A stretch of 64,000 nt of DNA. Source: Liolophura sinensis. Its lineage: Eukaryota > Mollusca > Polyplacophora > Chitonida > Chitonidae. Positions 13,201-24,785 of this stretch are shown here, in pieces. The notes beneath the pieces were generated by a model that ran no database searches, was not told the origin of the DNA, and was given only the letters and a program-made list of their open reading frames with translations. The translations under genes were made by a program, and so were the position numbers. The stretch spans positions 13,943,386-14,007,385 of the forward strand of contig NC_088306.1 of assembly GCF_032854445.1 (NCBI RefSeq). The letters are read 5' to 3'. How positions within the stretch are numbered: position 1 is the stretch's first letter; the number at the start of each line of letters is the position of its first letter.

Positions 13201-14573
13201 ATATAGTCAACCATATTTATGTTCTTGTCCTTAACCAGCACTACGTATATCTTCACTCTTGGTATACATCTTGTCTATATACATGTAAATGTTGAAATTA
13301 AACTTGCACTTCACGTTCTCATCGCTGACGAGCCAATTTTTCTATTACTAGACAACACGCTACTCCAAATAAGACAACTTAAGTTTGTGAAGTCTTATAT
13401 ACGTAAAGCCTTTTTATAACACATTCCGTCTCAACAGCTGTTGATAATTAAGCAGCCCATGAGCCGAATTCACCAAACCATTTCGGACTCTAGTCGGTTG
13501 GTACTAGAAATTAGAATGTTGACACATTTATTTTAAGATTGCATTTACAAGGTAGTCGAAACTTTAACTTCCAGGGACGAAGAATAACTTTTAAATCGTA
13601 TTTCAAAATGAAACTTCAGTCTTCAGACATGGCTTTGTGGAATTCCTCTGTTTCTCAACTCGAAGTGTCCCAGACCAGACAAATATACTTTTACCAAGTA
13701 TACTTGTGTCAGACGAAAAACTTCTGTAGTATGAGTGATCAGCCGCCCGGTTTTACTTATTACAGGTGAAAAACTGACAGACCAAGAAGTGGATGAAATA
13801 CTGAAATACACAGACGTTAAAGAAGACATGCACGGCGCTGTTCGCTACGAAGGTAAGGTGTAATGCAATATATCTGTACGTCCATTCAGTACCAATCTCA
13901 GACAGAGAATTCCCAGGATTCCTCTACTTCCATTGTTTTCCGGACCGACGGGCCAATAAGACCGCTGATGACCATATATACATGTTACTCTAATTTCTCA
14001 ACCTTATATGAAAGATCAGTTTTCAGTGCAATATATTTACATTTTGTAATTTTATTTTGGAGGCAAAACTACATTCGTTGGATTGTCCAGTTTCAGGGCT
14101 ACACAAGTAGTATTATTTTATCAGTCAACATAGAATAATGCCTTCAGGATATACTTGAGTAAACACCTTGCAAACATGCGAAAAGGTAGAAGAATTACAG
14201 TAATATCAGTCGCTAGATTATAAGACGATGTTTGAACTAAAATGATATCTGTACATATTTCACTGGCTACAGCAGGCCAGTTTATCCACGTGAGCAGGTG
14301 TGTTCAGTTAAACGCAAGTCGCCCAATTCACATATACTTCTCCAAATTTGTGTCTGGAAAATTCATGTAACATATGTTACATAAATTTATTGTGGCGTTA
14401 CGCCACTTGGGCAGTATTTCAGCCATATTTTGGCGTTTGATATATATTATACTTAAAACATTTTCAAGGAATCCTGTATGAAATCTCACATGATATCGGT
14501 TGTTACAATTGCAGATTTTGTCAGCAAGGTCATAGAAGGTCCTGCTGACTGGAGACTGACGTCATCATCATGA
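10253..14573 (+). CDS. Myosin essential (alkali) light chain, complete five-exon gene, 177 aa
   Basis: This EF-hand protein binds the myosin heavy-chain neck; in molluscan-type muscle it takes part in Ca2+-regulated contraction. Exons are 10253-10316, 11242-11388, 11879-12055, 13766-13852 and 14515-14573. All join in frame with GT-AG borders, and all four introns are phase 1. The first EF-hand loop (residues 31-42, DFWDGRDGLIDA) is the hallmark of molluscan essential light chains, where it forms the specific Ca2+ site. A second good loop lies at 110-121 (DREGRGFISMAE); the last, near 146-157, is degenerate. The protein is longer than the scallop chain (about 156 residues), with a longer N-terminus and a few extra residues near 85-100. 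The start is the ATG before the first donor, giving MDKQMSSVDV. The C-terminus (TSSS) and stop lie in a minisatellite. It may be a diverged paralogue rather than the main muscle form. Confidence 0.92.
10317..11241 (+). other. Light chain intron 1
   Basis: A phase 1 intron from donor GTAAGT to acceptor TTTTCTTTCAG. Around 11071 it contains the word GGGCCCGTTCTTCGAAA, a type of boundary seen in other dispersed repeats of this window (43140, 60056). Nothing else stands out. Confidence 0.7.
11389..11878 (+). other. Light chain intron 2
   Basis: A phase 1 intron with donor GTAGTT (non-consensus at +4) and acceptor ATACACAG. I see no other feature. Confidence 0.7.
12056..13765 (+). other. Light chain intron 3, 1.7 kb
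   Basis: A phase 1 intron, donor GTAATT, acceptor TTATTACAG. Short ORFs inside have no recognisable content. No SINE or tandem array was noticed. Confidence 0.7.
13853..14514 (+). other. Light chain intron 4
   Basis: A phase 1 intron from GTAAGG to TTGCAG. The only notable sequence is TGTGGCGTTACGCCAC at about 14392-14407, a short palindrome. Confidence 0.65.
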
Positions 14574-14750
14574 CATAGGCCAAAAGAGAGGCTCCTGCTG
14601 GCTGGAGACTGACGTCATCATCATGACATAGGCCAGTAGAGAGGCTCCTGCTGGCTGGAGACTGGCGTCATCATCATAACATAGGCCAAAAGAGGCTTCT
14701 GCTGGGTGGAGACTGACGTCATCATCATGACATAGGCCAATAGAGAGGCT
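14541..14750 (+). repeat. 53-bp minisatellite over the light chain stop codon, four copies, with CREs
   Basis: Units begin CCTGCTG or TCTGCTG at 14541, 14594, 14647 and 14698 (periods 53, 53, 51). Copy one supplies the last residues and the TGA of the light chain; the other three lie in the 3' untranslated region. Each unit carries TGACGTCA, a perfect cyclic-AMP response element, at 14557, 14610 and 14714 (TGGCGTCA in copy three at 14663). Copy three has TAACAT in place of the TGACAT that contains the stop in copy one. Confidence 0.95.
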
Positions 14751-14773
14751 CACCTGATCAAGTTATTGTTTGA

Positions 14774-14779
14774 AATAAA
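14774..14779 (+). terminator. Poly(A) signal of the light chain gene
   Basis: AATAAA about 200 bases after the stop codon and just after the minisatellite. It is the first such word downstream of the coding region. Confidence 0.7.
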
Positions 14780-16251
14780 ATCGGTTGCACTGGTAAATTG
14801 CAATTAAGCGTGTAGGTTATGCTTCTGAAAGTGGTCGAGTTGGGATAAAGATCTTTCGGCAGAGAGAGGAAAACCACAGCAGAGTGATACTCGGAAATAG
14901 TCACACGTACCCAGGTACTCTTGTCAATTTACCTCAGTAAGGGTCTTATTGTAACTGTTTATGTCAATGCTTAAATAGCAGCAAATTAAACACCCCCAGT
15001 ACCAAGGCTTAAGCCGAATTAGGTAAAACATGTGAAGTAAAGTGATGTTAATTGTAATATAAGATCCCTTCGGTGTTTTAATGGTTAGGGACTTTGAAAA
15101 TGGTAGCCTACGATTTGTATGATACTTCAGAGTCGGAAGTACTTTGGCACTAAATCACATAGTATATGTACGCACACCTAATGACACACGACTGAAAAGC
15201 ACAACCCAAAGCCTCAAGCATACATACATACTTAATTGCAATATAGTAGACGTCATTGGTCATTACTCGAAATACTGTATTGTCGTCATATGCAATTTAC
15301 ATATACGTGAAAACAATGCAAAGGGAACGCGCAACCGGGATAGCCAGTCCACCGGCTTAATACCTGTGCATATAGGAATACAATATCATAAAAGACTTAC
15401 GGCATGGAGAGTAAAACCAGAGCATCGACGACAGTGTGATACTTGGAAATGGCTACACGTGACCGGTGAAATACCGCCCATGTCTATCTACATGCAGTAG
15501 GAAAACATTATTCACTAAATATTTACAATGTACAAAACAAACAGGCTTACCGGGAATGTTTTGTCAAACTATTTTTAATCAGGTAGCCACCATCCATCGT
15601 ATTTCTATAGAAATCTGTGCTGTTCGTGTTGCCCTGGTGACAGTAAGAGGACAACAAAGCCTGTGTACTCGTTGGATCAGTCTATCGTTCGTTAAAGATC
15701 ACTTGTCTTCCACAAGTGTGGTGTGCCAATCTACACATGCACGTGGGAAAGTTTGTGAGTAACTTAACAAAGGTTAGCGATTTACATTGGCCTCCCAAGT
15801 TTCTCCTTGACACCCAGCCGCCATCACAGGAGTGAAAAAATCTTGCCATTGGCATTAAACAACAATCAGATACATTAAAAGCTTGTTTAACCTTTGGTCG
15901 CTTAGTCCCGCAAACCTGCATCGAGGCACACACATTTTGTACAGTACGTGAATAAACCAAATAGTAGTTTCCTGTGCGCATGCAACATGCCAGTATGGGA
16001 TTATGAAAAGCAAGTCTCCATATATAACAGCACTGTCAGCCTTTATAGGTGTGCCCAGTTCAGCCCATATACATTTAGCGTTTTGTGACACTCGAAACCT
16101 TACATGGAGTGGAGCCTAGTATCAAAGGAAAACCGCTCGAAATATACAGATCCAAACTGAATCACACGAGGTGAGCCAAAGTTGACAGTGTTATAGCTTG
16201 GCTATAAATGTCCATGTGCTTTTGTTTGTCCCATTTGTACAGGGGCCGTTC

Positions 16252-16300
16252 TGCGCATGCGCACTTGTGCGCATTGCAACCCGTTATTCAGCTTATATAA
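16252..16300 (+). promoter_or_regulatory. NRF1-type palindrome and TATA-like box
   Basis: TGCGCATGCGCA at 16252-16263 is a perfect 12-base palindrome matching the NRF1 consensus. TATATAA follows at 16294-16300. An ORF starting MGRKRFRHRD opens at 16332, but that ATG would sit almost at the predicted transcription start, so I do not claim it as a gene. The match may be chance. Confidence 0.3.
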
Positions 16301-16772
16301 TAACACTGGTGTGTGACTTTAAGTCCTAATCATGGGCCGGAAACGCTTCCGCCACAGAGATCCTACGGCACGTGAACACGGAACATGGCTTCGTGACGAT
16401 GGTAGTCTCATCGGTTTGCGCAGAGGTTATGAACAAGTCCACCTGGACTTTATTCCCGCCTTGCCGTCATTTAAACATTTATTTATAATCATAAATGTTT
16501 ATACTAATATAATCTTTGTACACATCTGTATTCTGACTGTTTGTGAATGAACAAACAGAATTGGATTCAAACACTCGATCTGATGGGTTCATAGAGCCTA
16601 ATTGTCAAAAAAAAAACCCAGCGTTGTAATGTACTTACCTGCGTCAGTGAGGCACCTAAGATCGTGTTTACAGGACTGTTACATAACGTGACCTAAATAA
16701 CCACATGCAGTGACATACAAAAACTTGGCCACGGTCAGCGGAAATGAAAACGGTTCTTTGCAATGACTGAAT

Positions 16773-16918
16773 TTTTTTTTTATTTGATTGGTGTTTCACG
16801 CCGTACCCAAGAATTTTTCGCTAATACGACGGCGGCCAGCGTTGTGGTGGGAGGAAACCTCCAGCAGAACCTGGGGGAAACTCACGACCATCCACAGGTT
16901 GCTGGAAGACCTTTCTAC
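16773..16918 (-). mobile_element. 5'-truncated main-family SINE
   Basis: It is the 3' half of the element. CAATGACTGAAT flanks it at 16761-16772 and 16919-16930, a 12-base target-site duplication. Confidence 0.9.
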
Positions 16919-17102
16919 CAATGACTGAATGGTCATGTGGCATAAGTTTGATTAACATGGTAATCAAAGTAATCAAGGCACTGACCCAAAGATTATGAAA
17001 ACGTAGGCCAAGATCAATGAAATGTATAAGGTTTTGTGTAATGTTGTATAGATGTATACATGTATGATAAGCTTGGCATGCAACCATTCAGGTTATTTAT
17101 TT

Positions 17103-17362
17103 ATTTATTTGATTGGTGTTTTACACCGTACTCAAGAATATTTCACTTATACGACGGCGGCCAGCATTATGGTGGGAGGAAACCGGGCAGAGCCCGGGCG
17201 AAACACATGACCATTCGCACGTTGCTTGTTAAACCTTCCCACGTACGGCCGGAGAGGAAGCCAGCATGAGCTGGACTTAAACTCACAGCGGCCGCATTGG
17301 TGAGAGACTCCTGGGTCATTACGCTGCGCTAGCGCGCTATCCGACTGAGCCACGGAGGCCCC
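17103..17362 (-). mobile_element. Main-family SINE, full length
   Basis: A complete copy with tRNA-like head (GGCCTCCGTGGCTCAGTCGG on the minus strand) and TAAATAAA tail. The 14-base duplication TGCAACCATTCAGG lies at 17089-17102 and 17363-17376. It is one of the better preserved copies. Confidence 0.93.
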
Positions 17363-17537
17363 TGCAACCATTCAGGAGGCAGTGTTTACAAAGACATGCA
17401 AAGACAGACGATCGGACAGACGATCGAGGGTTAAAAAAATACACGTAAAAGAAAATGCAATGGTGTAAAGCCGATCAACCCAGGCTTGTAATAAAATAAG
17501 TTGAAGACGTGGATTCATTTTAAATTTTAATATAGAA

Positions 17538-17543
17538 TTTATT
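17538..17543 (-). terminator. Candidate poly(A) signal of the transporter gene
   Basis: AATAAA on the minus strand about 200 bases beyond the transporter stop codon. Confidence 0.5.
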
Positions 17544-17747
17544 ATACAAAAGTTTTAGTACAAGCGGAAACAACTGAAGATAAAAAAGATGGCACAGGAC
17601 CTTTATATATTTACTGTTATGTACTGATGATGTGTGGAAATGTGATCCAGGAGTTTGTTTTGAGGTAGTGTTACATACTGTTTTAAGCCCATGGATACTT
17701 CATTCATAGCCTACAAAGTGACAGATGAAAATACAGCCCCACAAGTC

Positions 17748-20700
17748 TCACTTGATCTGTTTCCATGGCAACTGGGTTGGTGATACGTGCGGTTTTATAT
17801 ACAAGGCGATGTTGACCGTTTGAAAAAACAGTGACGTCATACTGACACAGGCTAAAAGCAGGAACGCCAAGAAGAAAGCGTGATGCCCTTGTGGATTGGT
17901 AGAGTTGAGGTCAGACAAACTACTATCAAAAGTAACGCCAACAATCAGCTGAGCGGTGACAACAAGAACGGTTTTAATCACAGTAATATATGCTTGCAAT
18001 GCCGGCAGGTGCTGGCTGCCGTAGACAGAGTTCAGTAAAGACATTCCCAGTGTGTATACAGTGCCCATTCCAACCGAGCTTAACGCACAAATGACGTAAA
18101 TTGTGACGTCATTCAACCAAAGCAGGCCAATGAACATGCCTAAGCAAAATGGGAAATGGCACGCGAGCAGGAGAATAGCCAATTCAGTGTTAGTGCTCAC
18201 GTGATCGTACACGAAGCCGCTCAGCAAGCGGAATAATGTTATACCGGTTGACAATACATACACGGTGCTCAGTGGATTGGAGACACCTACAGACACGGCA
18301 ATAATTGTGGCGTTGTTCAGAAACGTCACCGAACACGCGTGTAAAAGTGCAGCGGACAGAACGGCCAGCTGGACAAATCCCGACCTGAAAACGTCTCTCA
18401 GTGGTAAATGAGGCGATGGCTGCAGGCCAACTGAAGTAATATCTCCGTGTTTTTCCTCTGTGACGTCATTTTCGCTTTTCAGCAGTCCTTCATGTTGCCA
18501 TTCGGTGCGTTGAGTCGTCCTTGGCACGTGCAGAAAACTACAGGAGAGCAGAGCGACAGCTGTCGGTATAGGCGATATCAAGAAAAATAGGCCGAGTTGC
18601 CCGGAGGCCTGGAAGAACAGCTCGTAGACACCAGAGTAATAGATTTTTCCCAAGCTAAGAATGGACATATAGCAACTCATTATCTTGCCACTGTGGCGAG
18701 ACGGAAAAATGAGCAGGCCTACAACACAACAGCACTGTAACCCCATAGAGCACGCCGCATCTGAAGAGAAGCAAATTTTATCATCTCTTTTGTTTTATGT
18801 ATTGATTTGATTGGCGTTTACTCAAGAATATTTCACTCATTCGGTGAAGAATATGTAGTAGAGCTCATAGAAAGCCAAAACACATTCTGACATGCATTCT
18901 CTACATCCAAAGAATGTCCAACATGATTCTAACCAAAACCAGAAACACTTTCATTGATAAATTCTGATTAAGTAATTTGGCTAGAGGACTGAAATGGGGA
19001 GGCTAAGCCTCAAACATCCTACGTGCGTCTCACAGGCTCCAAAAGGTAAGCTAATCTAGTGATTGCAGTCATGTAAAACGAGCGTATAGAGCGGTACTTG
19101 CGCTGTGAGGTGTGTGCCAATTTACCAGAACCGTACCACATACCATTAGTTCTTAGCAGGCAACAGAGAATTATGGGAAAATTCAGAATGTATGTTTATG
19201 TTGGCCTTTAAATTAACAGGAGAATCGGTCTCAAAGAAATGAAATTAAGAATAGTACCCTTCAGATATATGCCTGTACCAGGTTTGGTTCTAAAATTTCA
19301 TGCACGTGCGAATTGCCACAGAATCTAATGTTCGCCATTAGTAATTCTTATGCGATTTGACCCGTTTGATTTCGTGGAGTCTAACGTTGAGTCTGGATCA
19401 CTTCAATAACATTATGGCATATATGTACCAGCCCTAAAAGGACGTCTCCACTGCTTGACCATTATATTTATAGTGGTGCTGCCTCATTGAAGCATCATTA
19501 AGAAGACCACAAATATATCCAACTCATTAACAGCATATTGACACCTGACGACAAATATTTGTTGGTCATTTGAATATTTACTACTTGTGGACCTTCAGGA
19601 TACTGTGCGCTTTTTTTTTCATCATATTTATAAGGAATCATATCATAAGGAATAAAAGTTTGAGAAAGAGTGTTTATTTTGCCAGACACGTGATTCATGA
19701 CCTGAGCTTGACTATTTTGAAAATGCACGTCCAGGGGATGTGTTGGCAGAATATATGGACGAACAGGAGTTTGCGTTGTTGGCCTACATGCTCTGTTCCT
19801 TGTGAATTTTCACAACAAACACAGTTTTTAAAGTTAGAAATATATACTTCATATTACCCTCAAGGAAGACATTACTTGACAAAACTTAGACAAATTTCCC
19901 CTGTACGTGTAGATGAGGGAAAGACTTTGATGTGACGTCAGTGTACTACTTCACTGGTAGCATCGACAATAAGGCCCACCACGGAATTCAAACATTTCAA
20001 TGTACTACATTCCCTTTTTTAAAAAAATCTGAAGGGAAGTTACTTTTGCGTAAAATTTTCAGCTGTTCGTTTGATGAGCCTTTCTAAAACTTTTAGCGTT
20101 CTTTCACTTTAAGGTCAACGAGAAAAAGGTTGTAGGCTGTACTAGAAATATCTTACTTCCAAACATCAGAAAGAGAGACACAAATCCAATCCAGTCTCGG
20201 AAGAAGGGTTTGTACAAAGTAGCTATCCACATGAGGGCGCCAGACGTCATGATCAGAGCCACACTGGCGAGGTAACAGGTCCTGTACCCATATCGATGGA
20301 TCACGAAGGCAGATACCACGGCAGCCGTGCCACCCAGAACGCCCCCTGATGCAGCGATTTCAACTGTAATACAGCATTGTACAGTAAAACGATAAGAAAT
20401 GACCGATGTGAATTTGGCTTCATCTTAATTACACGGAATAAAGAACTGGGATGGCGGACACAAAACTGTCCTAAATCAGTCTGCAAATGTTTGAAGAAAA
20501 CAAAATAGGAATTGATATCTTATTATTACTGACATTTTAATAAATAATTTTTTATCGAAACAATTCCCTTTAATGGCTGTATAAATACTGTTGTATAAAA
20601 AAGGTATGAAAAAATGTCATTATCACTGTCGAGACCAGCAAAGTTTGTATAGAAATCTTGAACAACGCCAAGGTCACCACAGGGTCAAGTTGATGAGGCT

Positions 20701-21700
20701 GGACGTGATGTCAGAAAACACATTTTTTTTCTCAGCCTGTCTTGGCTCTGTTAATACTCTATTCACATGCATTCTCTTTATCGTGTATGCACGAGATGAT
20801 TCTAAGCAAGGACTGATGCAGTTTTATTGATAAATGCTGATTAAATAGTTCCGTCCAAATGCACTAGTGATGAGGCTAAGCCAAAAGATGTCTGCTCGCG
20901 TCGCAGAGGGCCCAAAGGTCAAGCTTATCTAGTGGTAGTGATGTACAGCGAGCGAACAGAGCAGCAGAAGCGTTGTGTGTCCTATCGATAACAAGAACAT
21001 CACTGTCCTTCCATACAGTAAACTGATGTACCCAACTGATACATTAGCCCCTACCCACCTCCACACGCACTTTTACAATGCAGTGTGCCAGCTGTAGATC
21101 TTTGAAATTTATTTGTTTCCTTTGTTTTCTTCTTTTGGAAGTAATCATCATCTAGAATCAGGAAACACGTTTTCAGAAACAGCTGGTCAAGGCGAGCTAC
21201 AAACACACTGTAAATAATCTGCTCTTTGTTGTTGTTGTCAAATGAGGCAAACAGTAAGCAAAGTGTCCAGATGATAGTCCAGGTGGGCCACTGGTGAAAT
21301 AATATGCAAAGTATGATTCTAAAAGGCCAGTTTAGTACCAGTGTTAATAAAATTAGATCTCTTAAAATGTGTAATAAAACTTAAACGAAAGATAGCTGTG
21401 AATTAATAGGAGTAGACGACAGTTTTTAGCGATGTTGGATATTCCTAGGTGTTTAATATCAGTTACGTGAAATCCAGTACGTAGCCCAAAACATTGAAAG
21501 CCCCTTATCTGTAGTATGAAAATTGTGTACATTAATAATTAAAATATTAACAAATACTTACGTTGAGTCTGTGTAAGGTTGAATTGTTTTTTCATATCCA
21601 CCGAGAAAACGTTAAAACTCATTACCCATCCGCATAACAGGATACAAAGCAAACTAATCGCAAACCCTAACCACACACGCAGAGCGGTGCCCCTCGCCAT
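17748..21700 (-). CDS. Major facilitator transporter, nodulin-like/NFD4-like, complete three-exon gene, 452 aa
   Basis: A membrane carrier with about 12 hydrophobic segments; the substrate cannot be told from sequence. Exons on the minus strand are 21700-21562, 20363-20157 and 18760-17748, joined in frame with GT-AG borders and phase 1 introns. The start MARGTALRVW opens directly into the first membrane segment. Exon 2 gives a glycine-rich segment (GGVLGGTAAVV) followed by IHRYGYR, like the MFS loop after helix 2. Exon 3 opens NAACSMGLQCCC, then FPSRHSGKIMSCYMSILSLG, resembling the FPxxRGxVxGxLKGxxGLS region of nodulin-like proteins. A long polar loop (residues about 190-225) separates the two six-helix halves. 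The length fits the superfamily. Family placement rests on recalled motifs; monocarboxylate-transporter-like carriers are the main alternative. Confidence 0.88.
18786..18850 (-). mobile_element. SINE 3' end remnant
   Basis: TTGATTTGATTGGCGTTTAC...TCAAGAATATTTCACTCATTC matches the SINE 3' end with an internal deletion. It lies in transporter intron 2, just upstream of exon 3. Confidence 0.6.
18891..19118. repeat. Dispersed repeat, copy A (in transporter intron 2)
   Basis: It shares with copy B (20765-20983) the ordered blocks CATGCATTCTCT, ATGATTCTAA, TTCATTGATAAAT, CTGATTAA, GAGGCTAAGCC and AGCGAGCG-type words. The two are diverged, with small insertions. No coding potential is evident. Confidence 0.65.
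20364..21561 (-). other. Transporter intron 1
   Basis: A phase 1 intron from GTAAGT to acceptor GTATTACAG. It holds repeat copy B and nothing else I recognise. Confidence 0.7.
20765..20983. repeat. Dispersed repeat, copy B (in transporter intron 1)
   Basis: The diverged partner of copy A in the next intron, in the same orientation. Either an unclassified transposable element or a local duplication involving the transporter gene would explain the pair. Confidence 0.65.
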
Positions 21701-22731
21701 GACGAAATATGAAAACGACCGGACCGCATGGGAACGTGCATTTTATATGGCAACCATTGAATTCTTTTTGCTTTGCTTGGATGTCATTTTCCAGGTTTTA
21801 TTTGTGTTATAATTGGAAATAAGCCCCCTGGCTACTTGATATAGCTTTGATATTAAATTAACATCTATCTGTATGGTTCAAAGTAAGTTTAAATGTTTCC
21901 ACTGCCATTGTTCCTGGAATGCACGGTATCAAAATGGGTTCGTCAATAGATAGCTAGAGTCTATCGTCTGATCTGAAAAAAAAAACAGTTCAAACGTGAA
22001 ACTGTGCAATGTCAAATCAGTCGAGATAACTAATGGAATAACTGCAATGTTAATGTTTACATTAGCCTTACTTTCGTTTAAGTGCATTTGTCTGGTACGC
22101 ATTTTGTTCATATTCAACAACATTAAAAACTCGAATCTTGTATATTTCGACCAGCCATTTCTTATATGACTGGCTTTTGGGTGATTCAGAACAACACCTG
22201 CTGTTCCCAACCCACTTACTGGGTGCTGCGTACAGCCGGGCGTACATCGAAATTGGGACTGGGAGCAACTGGATTTTTGGCGACTGGAAACAAATGGGAG
22301 CATGCGATCGGACGCTGCTTTTCGTCGATCTACGGGCGCTTGCGATCCCTGACAACTGTGGACTGAGTAGTTGCTCGGAGCTGAACATGTTCTGCCTTTC
22401 TGCGACTCAAAGCATCCAGTTGTAGCCTACTCAGTTCCGTCGATCTACGCGCGCTTGCGGTCACAGTTGCTCCCAGTGATGAACGAGTTACTGTGTGAAA
22501 ATGGCAACCTCCGAGTGGACCGAGGAGGTATAAAATAATCTCTTCGATATTTGGGGGCTTAACCTCTTGCGAGGCACAGACTAAGCATATGATGTACATG
22601 GGAAGTGTAGAAAAGTTGAAAAAAAATGGACCAGGGAATTTTCCAAGAAACCAGCTTAAAGGTATAATATAATATATAGTATAATATATCAATTACATCC
22701 ATTCATCGTGTACGTATCATAAACAGTCACG

Positions 22732-22998
22732 GGGGTCCTCCGTGGCTCAGTTGGATAGCGCGCTAGCGCAGCGTAATGGCCCAGGAGCCTCTCACCAATG
22801 CAATCGCTGAGTTCAAGTCCAGCTGATGCTGGCTTCCTCTCCGATCGTATATGGAAGTGTCTTCTAGCAACTTACGGATGGTCGTGAGTTTCCCTCGGGC
22901 TCTGTCCGTTTTCCTCCCACCATAATGCTCGCTGCCGTCGTATAAGTGAAATATCTTTGAGTACGGCGTAAAACACCAATCAAATAAATAAATAATAA
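22732..22998 (+). mobile_element. Main-family SINE, full length
   Basis: Head GGGGTCCTCCGTGGCTCAGT through tail AACACCAATCAAATAAATAA. AGTCACG at 22725-22731 recurs at 22999-23005. Confidence 0.92.
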
Positions 22999-24063
22999 AG
23001 TCACGTTGCTATAAGCATCTGCTCACAGTTGCCTCCAGTCGTAGTCGACCTACACGCACCGAAACTGAATCTGATCAAAGGCCGCCAGTTGCTAACGATC
23101 GTAAGGTTTTCTCAAACTTTCCGACGTAAGCGCTACACGTAAGTCTAATGAGGCAAAGGAAATTTCATTTCTGGCCGACGGAATGTTCATCACCCGCCAG
23201 CGTTGTACTGTATTTGAGGTAAACAAGATCAGAATACCATCAGTTGAATGACAGGGATAATCATTTAAATCTGGGCTTCACATTCGACATTCGTATACCA
23301 GCCGTTAACCATAATGAACGTTTAGGATTAATACTCGCATTGACCAATTTTTAAAACAAACGTTCACCACAAACCACCAAAGAACTAAATAAATAAAAAC
23401 ATGAAGTAAGAATTTAGAATGGTATCACGTTAAAAAACGGAAAACAAACAGCATAAGCTGAGTTATTTAGGAAGAGGGAAAAAAGAAAACAGACCTAAAT
23501 GACCTAATTTTTCTGACGTGACTGGTAACTCTATAAGTCAACTTCTAATATAAAGAATCCTTGCGAGGCCATGGGAAGTGCCATGTTAGAGCAACCGGAA
23601 ACACAATTTCGCGTCACTCGTACTCCACGCACATATGTTAACAGGCAAAACGAGGTAAATGGAAATAGAAACGTCCCCGGGTTATAGAGATTTCTAGGTC
23701 CTGATTGGATAAAACTGATGAAATCGCGACGCTTTCTATTGTCTTAATGTTTCCGATTTTGCTTACTTCGAACTGTGATATTTCAGTTGTGCAACATTAT
23801 AAAGATAAAAAAAACCCTGTGTTTATTTAGCTTCCTTGTGGGTATACTTCATCAATGCATGTATACACGTGGTCTAGCGTTGCCTTTTCTTTTAAGAAAA
23901 GCACTAAACAGGTTTTAGTACTTAGGCGAAGGAAGACACATGATATGTTCTAAGCTAATAGGTAAAATAATTCTCCTAATCGTGTACCATGCCTGCTAGC
24001 TCATAAGAAACGGATGAAGGTGTCTAATTGAATATCCTTGACACAATAGCTTTTGCAGTAATA

Positions 24064-24188
24064 TTTATTTAGTTATTTGATTGGTGTTTTACGCCATACT
24101 CAAACATATTTTGCTTATACGGCGACGGTCAGCATTACGGTGGGAGGAAACCGGGCACAGCCCGGGGGAAACCGACGACCGTCCACAG
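24064..24188 (-). mobile_element. 5'-truncated main-family SINE
   Basis: The 3' half only, flanked by the 11-base duplication TTGCAGTAATA at 24053-24063 and 24189-24199. Confidence 0.9.
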
Positions 24189-24702
24189 TTGCAGTAATAG
24201 CTTAGAAAGGTTTCAGATTCAGTCGTTTGTATTGACCTGGAAAGAGGTACGTGTCTGTCAGGAATGCACAGTTAGTACCGACTGGAATACGTAACCACTG
24301 TCGACGGGCCAAAGGACTCCAGATAATATGTAAATACCCAAAAATTTCAAAAGTCTCAAAACGAAAAGAAATATTTATCGGGAACGAAGGTGGCTTTGTG
24401 AAATTTTCACAGCGATGTAATTCTAACTGTTCCAGTACTATATCAACTCCGAAATACAAAGGTTACCATTTAGCAGCTTTCCCAGATGTAAGCAAGAAAA
24501 GCACAAACAGATTATTTTCACTTTGTTAGGGAAATAATAGAGAGTCTGCGCAGTCGGGAAGTACATGGACTCTATCAAAGGACGAATCGATTATGGGTAG
24601 ATAACTCCGTCAGGTAAGTGTGTATGAGGAATTTAAAAAAAATATCTCCCGGTTTATTGAATGTTAACTAGAGTACTCCAAATGTATGCAGGCTTTAATT
24701 TT

Positions 24703-24785
24703 AAACTTTATTGTTCATTTGATTGCTATTTGTCGCCATGCTCAGGAATTTTGGAGTTATACAATGGCGGTCAGTTTTATAATTT
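24703..24785 (-). mobile_element. Diverged SINE 3' end
   Basis: TTTGATTGCTATTTGTCGCCATGCTCAGGAAT... TATACAATGGCGGTCAGTTTTAT follows the order of the main SINE end, with many substitutions. It is an old copy. Confidence 0.55.

Larger units (their letters stand above)
14780..17537. other. Intergenic region between convergent genes
   Basis: It lies between the 3' ends of the light chain (plus) and the transporter (minus). It holds a promoter-like patch near 16250 and two SINEs with clear target duplications. The remaining ORFs, including 15144-15500 and minus-strand 15682-15981, show no motif. Confidence 0.65.
18761..20156 (-). other. Transporter intron 2
   Basis: A phase 1 intron from GTAAGA to acceptor CTTCTCTTCAG. 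It holds a SINE remnant and repeat copy A; the ORF 19570-19935 on the plus strand has no motif. Confidence 0.7.

Noticed and set aside
16332-16550. ORF starting MGRKRFRHRD after an NRF1-like site and TATA box
   Set aside because: The ATG would lie at the predicted transcription start, the later half is low quality, and no good donor follows.
17147-17371. ORFs with VAQSDSALAQRNDPGVSHQC-type text here and at 39277-39504, 54097-54321 and 63511-63786
   Set aside because: They are frames through SINE copies and recur wherever the SINE occurs.
22732-22810. tRNA genes suggested by A/B boxes
   Set aside because: Each lies at the head of a SINE, lacks a convincing cloverleaf and is followed by the SINE body.
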